From positions 2,911,544 to 2,975,543 of the forward strand of contig NC_045151.1 of the NCBI RefSeq assembly GCF_008831285.2: a stretch of DNA of 64,000 nt, in the 5' to 3' direction. Numbering within the stretch: position 1 is the stretch's first letter; each line of letters opens with the position of its first letter. A program made the translations under genes and the position numbers. Shown piece by piece: positions 35,759 to 47,003 of this stretch. This stretch comes from Nymphaea colorata (Eukaryota; Streptophyta; Magnoliopsida; Nymphaeales; Nymphaeaceae). Under the pieces are notes generated by a model. It saw nothing but the letters and a program-made list of their open reading frames with translations, did no database searches and was not told the DNA's origin.

Positions 35759-36106
35759 ATGAAATTGAGGTGTTCAAATAGCAATACCAAACACAATGAT
35801 CCAGTGGGAGATCATATCGATCTACTAGAAGATCTGATTTATTTAGATGACGAGTCTGGTAATGAACTGACTGGGGATCAGTTTGGTAATGAACCAACTG
35901 AGCATGAATTGTCTGAGGAACAGTCTAGTAATGAACCAATTGGGGAACAATTTGGTAATGAACCAACTGAGCACGAATTGTTTGAGGAACAGTCTGTTAA
36001 TGAACCGAACTGTTTGGTAATGAACCAATTGAGCAAGACTCGTTTGAACATCAGTTTGGTAATGAACCGACTGGGTAAAGAGTTCATTGATCACCTTGTG
36101 GATTGA
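35759..36106 (+). CDS. Repeat-encoded acidic ORF in the LARD element, doubtful
   Basis: 115 codons of which the middle is a tandem repeat with units close to FGNEPTEHELSEEQ and SSNEPIGEQ. The DNA repeat GGTAATGAACCAACTG occurs about seven times in 35851-36075 and again, more diverged, at 36113-36332. A frame change near 36010 leaves the last units out of frame. I know no family for it. It may be a chance frame through a minisatellite, but the acidic repeat sense is kept for four units. Confidence 0.25.
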   Translation: MKLRCSNSNTKHNDPVGDHIDLLEDLIYLDDESGNELTGDQFGNEPTEHELSEEQSSNEPIGEQFGNEPTEHELFEEQSVNEPNCLVMNQLSKTRLNISLVMNRLGKEFIDHLVD

Positions 36107-37271
36107 TTTATGGATCGGTTAGGGAAATAACCAACTGAGTCCAAATTCTTCTATACTTCAGACATTGATAGTAGTCACGAAAGTCAAGAGCTCCATGGTT
36201 ATATTTGAATCATTGTTGCATGCACAAGAACCGACTATTCATTTGATGATCAAGTTTGATCGATAGAATATGCTAATAAGCGGTTAGGTAATGAACCGAC
36301 TAAGAATCGGTTTAGTAATAAACCGATTGAAGCTTATTAGTGATCTCAATGATCATCTTGTGGAATATTTGAATAGAAATATTTGAATTTTTGATGCATG
36401 CATTTGTTGGCGGAGCTATGTTAAATAGTCATAATAAAGATTAGGTGTTGCTAATCAAGTTGATAGCTATGTAAATATTTGATAAGTGAGAGCACACGTG
36501 AATATACCCTTTGCTATGTTGGAAGGCCAGTATGAGTTTTGTTATATGATTATGTATTGCATGAATACTTTGGAACTCCCATTGTTAAAGGAGTTAAGTA
36601 ATTGTGGAAAACAATAAAAAAAAAATATATCATTTGTTTTTGATGTATATTAGTTTGTGTGTTGGACTGATACAAGTTCTTAATTTGACTTGTCAATAGA
36701 AATTAAGAAAGTCCAGGTTGGCCTTGTTTTAAGGCAGTTAAATGTTTTTAGATATATGAATGAAACAAAGATATATTCATATAATTACTAGCATCTGTTA
36801 ACAAAAAAAATTCATAATGATTGTTTTTGCCAAGCATGTAGCCCGTATGGGGCTAAGAACATCTTGGTCTGCCTCCTTATGAGGTGGTTGAAAAGTATCC
36901 AGGTTGATTTCATTGTCGAACAAGAAGAGAATATGCATATACGTTTCAAATGCTTATATGATTGCTAGCATTTTGATCAAGAGAATTCTTGATGATTTTT
37001 ATGTAAAGCTTGTGGTCCACATGGGACTAAGTTTTTAACATGTTACAATGGAAATACATGTGCATGAAGAAAACCTTGTAACTAATGTGAAATATATTGA
37101 ATACTTAAAAGGCTGTGATGGAAAACCATTGAAATGAAAACCTCGCTACAATCCATGAATGAAAATTCAAGTTACAATGGACAAACCAATTATGGAAAAC
37201 CTCGTAACTAAAGACTGAGAGAATCCACAAACAGTGGAAGCAATCTGGCGGTGTCATGGCCAAGTGGAAGA
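36107..37271 (+). other. LARD 3' internal region
   Basis: Noncoding. A ~180-bp sentence with CTAGCAT....AAGCATGTAGCCC.TATGGGGCTAAG occurs near 36790-36855 and again, diverged, near 36965-37030. A purine tract ends at 37271. Confidence 0.5.
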
Positions 37272-37666
37272 TGTTGGATAGTGACCAATAGCCCTACCCA
37301 TTTTTCTTGTAACTGCAAGGCCCCCTTGCAGTTACGAGTATTGATTCACACCATCAATCTCTCCTCCCCATAACCGCCCATTGAGATACGGGAAAACCTA
37401 TGAGGTGATACTATTTATGCCCAGCAATACTCTGACTTAGGGTTTATCACTTGATATCCTTGGTTGGCACCTCATAAAAGCAAACCCATGTGCACATCAC
37501 CTCTGCTTCCGTTTATCTCTTCTTCCTCTTCTTCTCTATCTTCCTCTCTATTTGTTCACAGGTGCTGCCTCTTTACGCTGAGAGGCTATGGTCGACACAT
37601 TGTTGCTGCACAAAAGAGAGTAGATCAGTAGATGCCAAACACCATTCCACTGCTTAAGATCCAACA
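37272..37666 (+). repeat. LARD right LTR
   Basis: 395 bp, starting TGTTGGATAG and ending GATCCAACA. It shows the site of the left-LTR MITE uninterrupted, reading GCTATGGTCGACACATTG. Confidence 0.85.
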
Positions 37667-38512
37667 CTTTCGTGGGTAGAAGCAGAAAATTTTTGGAAGG
37701 TCAAATGTCCAGCCACATCTTTTGAAGTTTGGTGAATTGTTGAAGACGACTTGCCGAAGTTGTGGTGTTGGCTGGGGAAGGTTGTCGCATCAGTATTGCC
37801 TTTCTCACTCTCCCAGCTCAGATTCAATCCGTCCCTTTGAAGTGAACAAGCATGAAAAATTACAATACCCTAATTATACACATCGATTCAAACTGTTCTT
37901 TTTGCTTGAAGAAAATCTTTACTCTTTGTAAAATCTGCATTGCCTTCTTTATATTGCCCATTCAACGAGATTCATAAATCTGATCCGATCCCTTATTTAG
38001 CATCCTTGCATGCTGATCAGAGCCACCTTCCTGCCATCACATTCACAACTTCTTGCTTGCATGAACCAGAAATTTAATCTCCTCTTTCTCTCTCTCTCTT
38101 TCTCTCTTTTGGGTACTATCATATCAGCGTTAAAGCACCTAATCCCGTCAAAACTCCAAAATTAAGCATGCTTTTGTGAGAATAGTATTGAACTGGGTAG
38201 GGGACGGAGCCAGAATTTTTTCATGAGGGGGCTCGAATTAAAGTTTTTAAATTTTGACTAGGCCGATTGTTTTTCAAAATTTTTGTACAGAACAAGTGAA
38301 ATTTTCAAAAATTTAAATATAAATTTAAAAAAAAAACGGGCTCTACCTTGACTCTGCCCCCTGATAATGAGTGACCTTCTAAGATGTCCTCTGGTATTAC
38401 ATCCTAGTTGTAAGTAACAAATATAGCATGGTTTGCCAAATGTTGGAAGATATTTATACAAGCCACTAAAGAGCACCTCTAAGCATTGACCTTCACACCG
38501 ACCCATTTACAT
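37667..38512. other. Intergenic region before copy B
   Basis: No gene recognised. It carries the small inverted-repeat element at 38199-38362. Confidence 0.5.
38199..38362 (+). mobile_element. 164-bp MITE-like element
   Basis: Starts AGGGGACGGAGCCAG and ends CTTGACTCTGCCCCCT, an imperfect 15-bp inverted repeat. The core is AAATTT-rich with no ORF. No clear target duplication is left. Clearest member of the GGGGC-type family in the window. Confidence 0.6.
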
Positions 38513-38879
38513 CCCCGATTTTTTATGTAAACACATTTGTTTGGAATAAAAAGGCGGGAGCTATCTCCCAGCAACATTGATTGGAAATGAAAACAGAAAA
38601 CAAGCAAGAAGAAAGAAATGAACAAAATGCCCATATCACATAAAGCATTTAACTTACCAATTCTTGATGGTAGACACCCACAACTGCATACCACATATCA
38701 TATTCTTCAAGTTATACAAGGGAGATCAACGAAGAGGTTTTCTGGTTTCCTTTTAGGGGAAGAAGAATGAAGGCAATGAAACGCATATAACTATAAACAG
38801 AAGTAGTTATTGCCCAAAATACGAGATTGCAAATAAACAAAAATGAGAATGAATTCAACGACCCTCGTGCAAGCATTTC

Positions 38880-39145
38880 CCTTACTCATCAGCAAACAGA
38901 GGATTCCCAGGGTTCGCCTTCGGCATTTCCTTATAACACTCTCCGATCCTACTTCGGTCGGCTCCTCCACCACTGGACGACCCGCATCCTTCTCCTCTCG
39001 ATGCCCTCTCCGTCACCCACTCTGAGAGGTTCCAGATTCGCCTTCCCATCATTAGTGTGCCATCTCCATCCTTCTTGTCTAAAATCGTCACACTCTTCTC
39101 ACAACCCTCCCTGTGACGCTTGCTTGAAGTCGCACTTGACACAAA
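38880..39145 (-). pseudogene. TPR-like gene fragment (copy B), broken
   Basis: Minus-strand frame with CEKSVTILD, a shortened Gly-rich part and ECYKEMPKANPGNPLFADE, then the same TAA stop as copy A. It has lost the part upstream of about 39145 to Copia-2 and about 60 bp of the linker (near 38985-39000) relative to copy A. Confidence 0.4.
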
Positions 39146-39148
39146 AAT

Positions 39149-39455
39149 CTCCTCCTTGAAGAGAAATCATCAGCAGCTAACAGTTGATTATATCTTTGAA
39201 TAGAGGAGCAACAAAACTAGGATCTAGTCTTACCATTCTCATCGTACCTTTTTAATCTGTTGCCACTTTACTCTGTAACTCCCTTATTTTCAGGGATCTT
39301 AACCGTTGGGATATGTAAGGGAAGAAGGGCTGTAACATGTAATCCTTTATAAGAAGATCATTCCTACGATATCAGTATGAGAAAATAGGAGGAAAAAATA
39401 GAGCTTCCTCTGCCGGCATTTTATAACTGCCGCAGGTGCTGTTGCAGGAGTTAAC
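39149..39455 (+). repeat. Copia-2 left LTR, 5' truncated
   Basis: Starts TCTCCTCCTTGAAGAGAAAT, matching position 43842 of the right LTR. The 3' limit is tentative, placed at GAGTTAACA because it mirrors the TGTTAGCA start of the right LTR. Confidence 0.75.
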
Positions 39456-39687
39456 ACGCGCCAATCGGGGCATTCCAAGAGCGGTTTTCTCTGGGGCAAG
39501 GTGGTGTTGGACTCGAGCGCGTGTCTAGTATTTTTTTATCCAATTTTCAGATCTTTGCACAATCTTGTGAAGAGATACGAAATTTACAAGTGATGCAGGT
39601 TTCTGAAGTTCTTTGCAACCTCCTGCGACAGAGAGACTCGCTGGCGACCCAAACTATCTTCATCTGGGAATCTGCAGCACCAATATC

Positions 39688-40652
39688 ATGGCTGACGCTG
39701 CCAGCTCAAATCAAAGAGATGAAGCTTTCAAGGGAGCCAAGTCCACCGATCATAATACCTTGAAAATTACCTCCACCTCACTCAATGGTGCTAACTATTT
39801 GAGTTGGGCAAAAGCTGCTCGCTTGTTCCTTAGTGGAAGATCAAAGGCAGGATATATTAACAGGAAAATCAAAGCTCTAGCCACTATTGATCCCAACTAC
39901 GATGAATGGAAATTAGAGAATGACATGGTTATGGCGTGGCTGCTCAACTCTACCATAGCAAATTTGTTTACATATCAAGATACCGTGCACGGAATATGGG
40001 GGCTCAGAAAGAACTTTACAAAGAGCAAAATAATCTAGCTCTAGTATACCAGATACAATGTGAGATTGCCAATCTCACCCTCCATGACCAAGAGGTGCAG
40101 TGGTACATTGGGAGACTTAGGAGTCTATATGATGAGCTCCTCCAATATCGACCAGCGACCTTTGATCCAGTGATTTACAAACAGTGTTTTAAAGAAGATC
40201 AAATCTTCATGGTCCTTGCTGGATTGAGTGAGGACTATGAAGCCTTAAGGACTCAAATCCTGAATACTATGCTGCTGCCAAAATTTAATGTTGTTTGTCA
40301 AATGATTCAGAGAGAGGTGTCAAGGTGATGAGTCATGAGCGTCCCTCCTAAAATGGACTCCATAGAAGACAACCAAGAAAGAATGGCATGCCTTTCACAA
40401 TCGGGTATTAATCAAGGCATAGAAAGGTACCACTCAAACACACAGAAAAATTGCAGCAAACTTAAGTGTACTCACTGCAGGAAATTGGGTCACACACGTG
40501 ATCGCTGTTGGGAACTTGTGGGGCAACCAGGGAAGGAAAAGGGATCTTCTTCAATCCCAGACAAAGGCGTCAACCTTGCAAACTTTGTCACCAAAGATGA
40601 CTTGGAAAAATTCTTTCAAAAATCCTCTAAAGCAAATCTAGTATCTTCCTAA
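39688..40652 (+). pseudogene. Copia-2 gag, frameshifted
   Basis: Begins at the ATG at 39688. Gag motifs LNGANYLSWAKAARLFLSG and NDMVMAWLLNS fit the copia gag family. The frame shifts near 40010 and again near 40330. The CCHC knuckle (CTHCRKLGHTRDRC) is at about 40463-40504. Confidence 0.88.
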
Positions 40653-40655
40653 CCA

Positions 40656-41988
40656 GTGGCCGACGTCTTAGAAGGTAAGTTCTTTGCCTCATTGACTGCC
40701 ACTAAAAATAAATCCTGGACAGTTGATTCTGGTGCTACTGATCACATGACTAATGATTCCACAAGACTTGCCTATCTAAATACGGATCATCATCGTTCTG
40801 TTTTTTTTGCTGATGGGTTATCTATAGTTGTTCCCACTAAAAAAACAACATTTTTCGAGAAAAATATTAGTTTTGCTTTACTTGTTCATAAGCTTGCTGT
40901 CAACCTTATGTCTATTAACAAAATCACTCATGATTGTGATTGTCTTGTTGCTTTCTCCAAGAAGGATGTAACGTTTCAGGGCCTGAGCACGAATGTGATT
41001 GGTAAGGGCGCCATGGTGACCTCTACACTTTGGACACTGACAATTTGAGTTCTTTTACCAAATCAAAATCGACTCGAAGGACACCAACACATATGTGATC
41101 AGAACCACAGCTGTCTCATTCCTTCCCTCACCATTGATGATAATAAAGCATGTGATGCATGCGAATTCGCCAAATTCACACATCACCCCTCCTAGCGAAC
41201 TCATGAAAGGTCTGAAAAAGCTTTAGATCTCATTCACTCAGATGTTTGGGGACCTGCTCCAGAAGACTCTCATGTTCGTTTTAAGTTTTATGTCTCTTTC
41301 ATTGATGATATGACTCGTGTAACTTGGATTTATTTTCTCAAAAATAAGAGTGAAGTGCCAAAAAATTTTGGAGAATTCTATGCGCTCATTCTCACTCAAT
41401 ATAATGCTAAAATTAAAATGCTTTGCTCCGACAATAGTGGTGAATATGTGAATGATGCATTGGAAAATTTTATGAGGAAGCATGGAATACGTCCCCAATA
41501 TGCTTGTGATAGGACGCCTCAGCAAAACGGCATTGCAGAAAGAAAAAACTGACAACTTCTCAATATTGCTCAGACTCTTATAATGCACATGAATATACCT
41601 CAGATTTTTTGGAGCGAAGCCATTGGGATAGCAAGCTATATCTAATCGAGTTCCAAACTCTAGTATTGAAGGAAAAATTCCTCTTGAACTCCTTCTCAAT
41701 AAGTCGTTGTCACTTGAACACCTCAGGGTATTTGGGAGCAAACGTTTCGTACATGTGCAAGAAAGATTTAGAAATAAATTCCAACGACATGCGATTAAGT
41801 GTATATTCTTGAGATACTCAAGTAAAAAGAGAGGTTATCGTTGTTTTGACCCTCTCTCTAAACGTATGATTGTATCTTGGGATGTAAAGCTCTATGAAAA
41901 TGATCATTTCTCTAACAGCTGCATACAAGGAGAGGCAAATAACAGAATTTCTGCTGAAATTAGTGTTGAAGACATCCAATGCCACTAG
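40656..41988 (+). pseudogene. Copia-2 protease and integrase, frameshifted
   Basis: The protease active site reads SWTVDSGATDHMT (about 40715). Integrase then shows HSDVWGP (about 41235), CSDNSGEY (about 41425) and NGIAERKN (about 41529), which supply the D, D and E of the catalytic triad. The C-terminal part (FGSKRFVHVQ, about 41729) is in another frame. Several stops and frame changes break it. Confidence 0.88.
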
Positions 41989-42016
41989 CTGACATCTTCA
42001 CAAGTCAAACGCCTAC

Positions 42017-43761
42017 ATGCCAACCAGGCACTTTCCCAGTAACGACAACAGCCTTGAAAACACTGTTTTGGAGAAAGACAAACCACCTACCAACGTCGAA
42101 CCTCAACCAGGCGTAAGACGTTCCTCTACAGTGACTCGGCCTCCATCCAAGTTAAGTGATTACTCTACTTACTTATCCACTGGAAGTCTTCATTCAGTAG
42201 GCAATATTCTCTCTTTTGAAGCTCTCTCGCATAATTACAAGTCATACAACTTTGCTACTTATGGTCATCAAGGGCCAAGAAACATTAATGAAGCTAGTGC
42301 AGATTTACAATGGAGGGCAGCCATGGAAGAAGAAATCAAGACACTTGAAAAGAACCATACTTAGGATCTTGTTCCTCTACTAGATGGAAAGAAACTGGTA
42401 GGTTGTAAATGGATCTACAAAATAAAGTTTGAGAGCAATAGAGAAGTGGAGCGATATAGGGCTGGCCTCATTGCAAAGGGCTTCACTCAGACAGAAGAAA
42501 TCCATTACAATGAAACCTTTACCCCGGTAGCAAAAATGAACACGGCGAGAGCTCTTCTTGTAGTTGTATCAACAAAAAGGTGGAATCTTCTCCAACTTAC
42601 AAAAAGGTGGAATCTTCTCCAACTTGATGTAAGAATGCATTTCTCCATAGTGAATCGGAAGAAGAGGTCTACCTGGAAGTACCACAGGGAGTTAACTGCC
42701 GATCTGGACATGTCTGCAAATTAAGGAAAGCTCTTTACTGATTGAAGCAATCACCTCGTGCCTGGTTTGCTTGTCTAAAGACAACACTCATCAAGTACGA
42801 ATTTCAGCAAAGCCCTGCCGATTACACCATGTTCACATTCACCAGAAAATCTAAGGTAACTATCTTGTTTGTGTACATGGATGATATCATACTTACTAGA
42901 GACGACTCTGAGACCATGCAGGCTATAAAAAAAACATTTAAATAGCAAGTTTGAAATCAAAGATCTTGGAGTGTTGCGATACTTCCTTGGAATAGAAGTG
43001 GCTCACTCAGACAAAGGACTATTTATATGTCAACGCAAGTACATGATTGATCTCTTGAAAGATGGTGATATTGTCAAAAACAATAAAAGTTTCCAAAAAC
43101 TAGTTGGAAAACTTATATATTTGACAATTACGTGGCCTGACATTATGTATGCTGTTAGTGTCCTTAGTCAATTCATGGACCAGCCGTGATCCCATCATGT
43201 AGAAGCAGCACACCAGATTTTGAGGTACTTAAAGGGGACACCGGGAAAGGGAATCCTAATCAGACGCGACCAATCTCCTCATGTTACTTGCTATTGTGAT
43301 GCGGACCAAGCTGGGGACCCAAATGACAGACGGTCAACATTAGGTCACTGCACGTTTTTTGGAAGAAATTTGATCACTTGGTGAAGTAGAAAACAAGTCA
43401 TAGTAGTCGATCCAGCATAGAGGCTGAATACCGAGCCATGGCCATATGTATGTGTGAATTGATTTGGCTTAAGTCCCTCCTTAAGGATATGAAGGTCGAA
43501 ATTCACTCTCCAATGGAACTTAAGTGCGACAACATGGCTGCTATTCATATTGGCGCGAATGCTGTATTCCATGAACGAACAAAACATATCGAAGTCGACT
43601 GCCATTTCGTTCGAGAAAAAATTCAAGATGGCATCATTGTAACTTCTCATGTTAGAATCGAACACCAACTCGCCGACATCTTCACAAAAATTCTGGAGAA
43701 AGAAAGACATAAGACGATTGTGGACAAGTTGGGGCAAATTGATGTTTGTCTACCAACTTGA
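42017..43761 (+). pseudogene. Copia-2 reverse transcriptase and RNase H, broken
   Basis: RT starts after WRAAMEEEIKTLEKN (about 42310). It has FTPVAKM, a 27-bp in-frame tandem duplication (42572-42625, repeating TKRWNLLQL) and the active site YMDD (about 42880). RNase H and the tail follow: LRYFLGIEVAHSD, KCDNMAAIHI and HQLADIFTK (about 43663). Stops at 42362 and 42721 and frame shifts prevent a full product. The insert-like repeat breaks the conserved segment before the LDV motif. Confidence 0.88.
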
Positions 43762-43770
43762 GGGGGAGTT
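43760..43770 (+). other. Copia-2 polypurine tract
   Basis: GAGGGGGAGTT just before the right LTR start TGTTAGCA. Confidence 0.85.
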
Positions 43771-44090
43771 TGTTAGCACATTGGGAAGGAAGCTCTGTCA
43801 CCGTCTTATCCTTGGAAAGAAATCCTCATCAGCTACTGTTCTTCTCCTCCTTGGAAAGAAATCCTTGGCAGCTAACAGTTGATTATATCTTTGGATAGAG
43901 GAGCAACATAACGAAAATCTAGTCTTACCAATCTTGTCTTACCTCTTTAATTTGTTGCCATTTTACTCTGTAACTCCTTGATTTCCAGGGATCTTAAACC
44001 GTTGGGATATGTAAGGGAAGAAGGGACTGTAATATGTAATCCTTTATAAGGAGATCATTCCTACGATCTCAGTATGAGAAAATAAGAGGG
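43771..44090 (+). repeat. Copia-2 right LTR, 3' truncated
   Basis: Starts TGTTAGCACATTGGG. It holds a short internal repeat (CTTGGAAAGAAATCC twice, near 43810 and 43850) and ends at GAAAATAA, where copy-A-type sequence resumes. Confidence 0.85.
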
Positions 44091-44527
44091 GCAGGTTTGA
44101 TTGCTTTTCCTCATTAAGCTTCTTCAAGTGATGATTCGATTCCATGCTTCTGCTTATGTGCATTTCTTTCATTGCTTGAAGAAGTGCATGCACAACTTAG
44201 GTCTCAAGCTCAGAGGCTCTTGAAGCCAATAAGTTGAACAGTGTCAGCACCTCTACATCCCCTGTGCAAAGGCAACGTCTAAGCCTCATCATCTCTGTGC
44301 AAAGAAGCCACCAGAGCATTAGTTGCCAAAACGGCTTTTAACCCCCTTTGGCAGCGTTTGTGAAAGGGGATTCTGGCCATTCCTTTGGTGATGCTTTTAT
44401 CGTCGGCAAAGCATGCCTTGCCTTTTTTCTTGTGTGTCTTTGTCTTCTTCACATGTTGTTTATCAAGTGCTCTAGTTCGTTGTTGCTTCATGTGAACTCT
44501 AGATTTGTTTCTGCGTCATACATAATG

Positions 44528-44880
44528 TAGGGCTGCACATGAGCTGAGCCGAGCCCAAGCTTGGCCAGCTCAAGCTCGACTCGGCTACAAATACTTGAGC
44601 TCGAGCTCGGCTCGAACTCTAGCCGACCTTCTTATAACAAGCTCGAGCTCGACTCGTTTAGCTCAATTAACTCGTTAGTCATTAACTCATTTTACTAGTT
44701 AACTCATTTAGCTAGTTTTAATTCATTTAGCTCGTTTAGGCATTTAACTCGTTTAGCTCGTTTAGGCATTTAACTTGTTTAGCTCATTTAGGCATTTAAC
44801 TCGTTTAGCTCGTTTTAGCTCGTTTAGGAATTTAACTCGTTTAGCTTGTTTTTTGTTCACATTGCAAATTATAACTCGTT
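44528..44880 (-). repeat. hAT-2 terminal and subterminal repeats
   Basis: The terminal repeat is followed by GAGCTCGAGCTCG words and about seven TTTAGCTCGTTTAGGCATTT-like units, similar in make-up to hAT-1 ends. Confidence 0.8.
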
Positions 44881-44997
44881 TAGCTTGCTTTTTTGGTTCA
44901 CATTGCAAATTATCTGATGTTCAATTTGCAGTTTCTTTAGCCATATTACAGTGGGAAGCAAGGGTAAAATATTAGTTTGGAAATGGATTTAGACAGC

Positions 44998-46439
44998 TCA
45001 AATGCAGCATACTAAAAAATTTGCAGATTCATGCTTAGAAGGCACTGAATCTCCCTGCTCAGTGTTTGTATCATTGGCATTGTTTTCGTACTCAGAAGTT
45101 AGAACCATGAACTCATTGAGATGTCGCTGCACTTTTCTGCTTGATGCCATTGATGGAAGGATGTCTTCTCTCAGGAGTTTGGGCTTCTTCATTCCCTTCA
45201 TTCACAACAGCAAAAACATCAAAACAGGTGGTGGGTTGTAGTTCTAGAAAACTTGCTTCCTGTTGCATACATGTGCATGTCTGCACCTGCTCATGTGTGC
45301 CTATATGTGTCTGTGAGTACCTTGCCACGTGTGCACATGCATGAACATTTTTGACAGGAGACACATAAACAGAAATATCGGTGAATGACGTTTTACAAGC
45401 ACAAAAGGATCCCATGCAGGGTTTTGCAGTATAGAAGCAGCAAAATCAACCATGCTAGTGGGAGGACCAAGAAATTTCTCACATACTTCTCTAAAGCTTG
45501 ACTCATCTGCTTCCCTGTTCGAAAAAAAAAAAAAACATAAAAAAAAGAACTGTAGAACATTCCACAAACTTTTCCTCTTTTTGTTAGAAAAGCAATTCTT
45601 TTGTAACAAAATCAAGATGGAATGAATCTAAGTAAAAGTTCTATAAAACATAGGCACCTTTTGGCCTTTCACACACATCCACCTGTAATGTAAGATATCA
45701 AAAGATTAAGGTTAAAAAAGGAGGAAGGACATACAATGAAAACTAGTCTCTCCACTTAGGGAACTAATGGAAAACTTCTCATAGGCAGAATACATCTAAA
45801 AATAAAGCAAAGCATTGCACAAGAGAGGTCCAAGATATAGAAAACACAACTTGAATGATTGCACTGATAAAAAGCCTGCCATCCTTTTGCAAATACTAGC
45901 AAATCACTGCCAATGCAATAGAGGTATAACCATGATCGCACCTTCTCTTTGTAAGGTCACAACCCAAGCCAGAGTTTGCAGTAGGTAGAACTATCATTAA
46001 GAAAATATAAATAAACCAAGCCATGTGATATTCTTTCGTTACCATCTTGTGAGCAACAAATAATTATGCTCTGATCTTGAAAAATATAAGCACATCCCTT
46101 GAGAAGAACAATCATCCAACCACCAGATGATCTAATACAGGAAAAAAGGTTTAAAGGGAATGATTTATACAGAAATTTGAGAGTACTAATTTGGTAAGAG
46201 TGACTAGGAAAGGATAACAAGAACAACCACCAGATGAACTAATGCAGGAAAAAAGGTTTATCTTTACATGAAACGAAACATTCAAAATATAAAAATGAAT
46301 AACAAAGTAATAACCTGGCAAGAATCAGATATAGGAGAGGAGGCATTGGCGAAACTCATTAGGTGATTTCAAAGCTAAGGAAGATGCAAGGTGTGCTTCC
46401 AGATGTGCCTTGGTCTGCACACCATCATCGGTCAAAGTC
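44998..46439 (-). pseudogene. Captured HIRA-like C-terminal exons inside hAT-2
   Basis: Three exons in gene order on the minus strand. Exon a is 46439-46315 ([20 protein letters not shown], then [13 protein letters not shown]). Exon b is 45514-45397 ([20 protein letters not shown] ... NPAWDPFVL). Exon c is 45195-44998 ([28 protein letters not shown], then a stop). This is the C-terminal region of plant HIRA, a histone H3.3 chaperone subunit of the nucleus. Splice sites are kept (CAG acceptor and GT donor for a and b, AAG|GG for c), so the capture was at DNA level. Exon a has a TGA in place of an expected Arg codon and an apparent one-base loss at its end, so no HIRA product is made. Confidence 0.8.
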
Positions 46440-46704
46440 CTGTAACAATAATTTCATATCATATAGATATCAGAATCTGATGTTGTTAAGTAGGGAGCCT
46501 CTAAATTATCTATATTGTACACACATTGCTAACAAGATCACCATAGAAACAAAGTCATTAATCAATGACATCAACTAAATAGCAGGATACATTAATATAG
46601 CAGGAACATAAAAGACAATATTCTGGGCCTATAAACCCTTCCTCCTCCCAAATGCAGCTCATAAGAGAGCAAAAAGAGAAATCAAAGCACTCGATCTTAC
46701 CTCC

Positions 46705-46990
46705 AGAATGCTGGTGGCCTGTAGCCGGATGTGGGATGCCGGATGGTGGTGCTCCCTTGTTTGTGCAGGCCATGTGGCCGTAAGCAGGTGAAGAGCCTAG
46801 AAAGGTTGTCATGTGGTTGATGGAAGAGGAAGACGCCAGACGGGAAGGAAGATGGTAGACGGGAAGAGACTAGAGATGGAACACAGAAGACCAAAGGTGA
46901 AGGATTGTCGTCTCTCGTCTGGTCGTTGTGGTCGACGGAAGAGGGAAGACAGGAAGTCGAGAAGAGAAAGAGCAGACGTAAGAGAGAGAT
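46705..46990 (-). other. hAT-2 leader with splice donor upstream of the captured exons
   Basis: A CT-rich leader resembling that of hAT-1, with a short frame from 46812 (MTTFLGSSPAYGH) and a donor GGAG|GTAAGA at 46705/46704. Spliced to exon a it would hit a stop within three codons, so any chimeric RNA is unlikely to code. Confidence 0.45.
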
Positions 46991-47003
46991 TAGTTTGAAA
47001 GAA

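Larger units (their letters stand above)
25543..37666 (+). mobile_element. Large LTR element without recognisable pol (LARD-like), with two nested insertions
   Basis: Left LTR 25543-26203 and right LTR 37272-37666 share TGTTGGATAGTG, CTCTGACTTAGGGTTTATCA and CTTTACGCTGAGAGGCTATG in the same order. A tRNA-Met-type primer site follows the left LTR, and a copia-style CAAGTGGAAGA tract precedes the right LTR. The flanks CTTCC and CTTTC may be a 5-bp target duplication with one change. Minus the two insertions the element is about 6 kb. I find no gag, integrase or RT in 26218-27563 or 33331-37271, so it would depend on a partner element. Confidence 0.8.
39149..44090 (+). mobile_element. Copia-2: Ty1/copia-type retrotransposon, trimmed at both ends
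   Basis: Partial LTRs at 39149 to about 39455 and 43771-44090 are direct repeats (GCAGCTAACAGTTGATTAT; GGGATATGTAAGGGAAGAAG). The left LTR lacks its first ~75 bp and the right LTR lacks its last part, yet copy-A-type sequence resumes exactly at 44091. No target duplication is present, and 7235-8073 of copy A has no counterpart. The internal ORFs follow gag, zinc knuckle, protease, integrase, RT, RNase H. I could not identify the primer site. Confidence 0.9.
44528..47003 (-). mobile_element. hAT-2: hAT-type element carrying HIRA-like exons, truncated
   Basis: The left edge TAGGGCTGCACATGAGC matches the hAT-1 termini and is followed by CTCGAG-type and TTTAGCTCGTTTAGGCAT repeats (44550-44880). 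Read on the minus strand, the opposite end (46985-46800) resembles the CT-rich leader of hAT-1, sharing CTTCCCTCTTCCGTCGAC. The terminal repeat on that side is gone and the element joins copy-B sequence at about 47003. Copy A lacks the whole segment, and about 105 bp of copy-A sequence (8526-8632) are missing from copy B. No transposase is present; its place is taken by three host-gene exons. Confidence 0.75.

Noticed and set aside
41238-41741. 167-codon minus-strand frame over Copia-2 integrase
   Set aside because: Antisense shadow of integrase, which is clearly recognisable on the plus strand.
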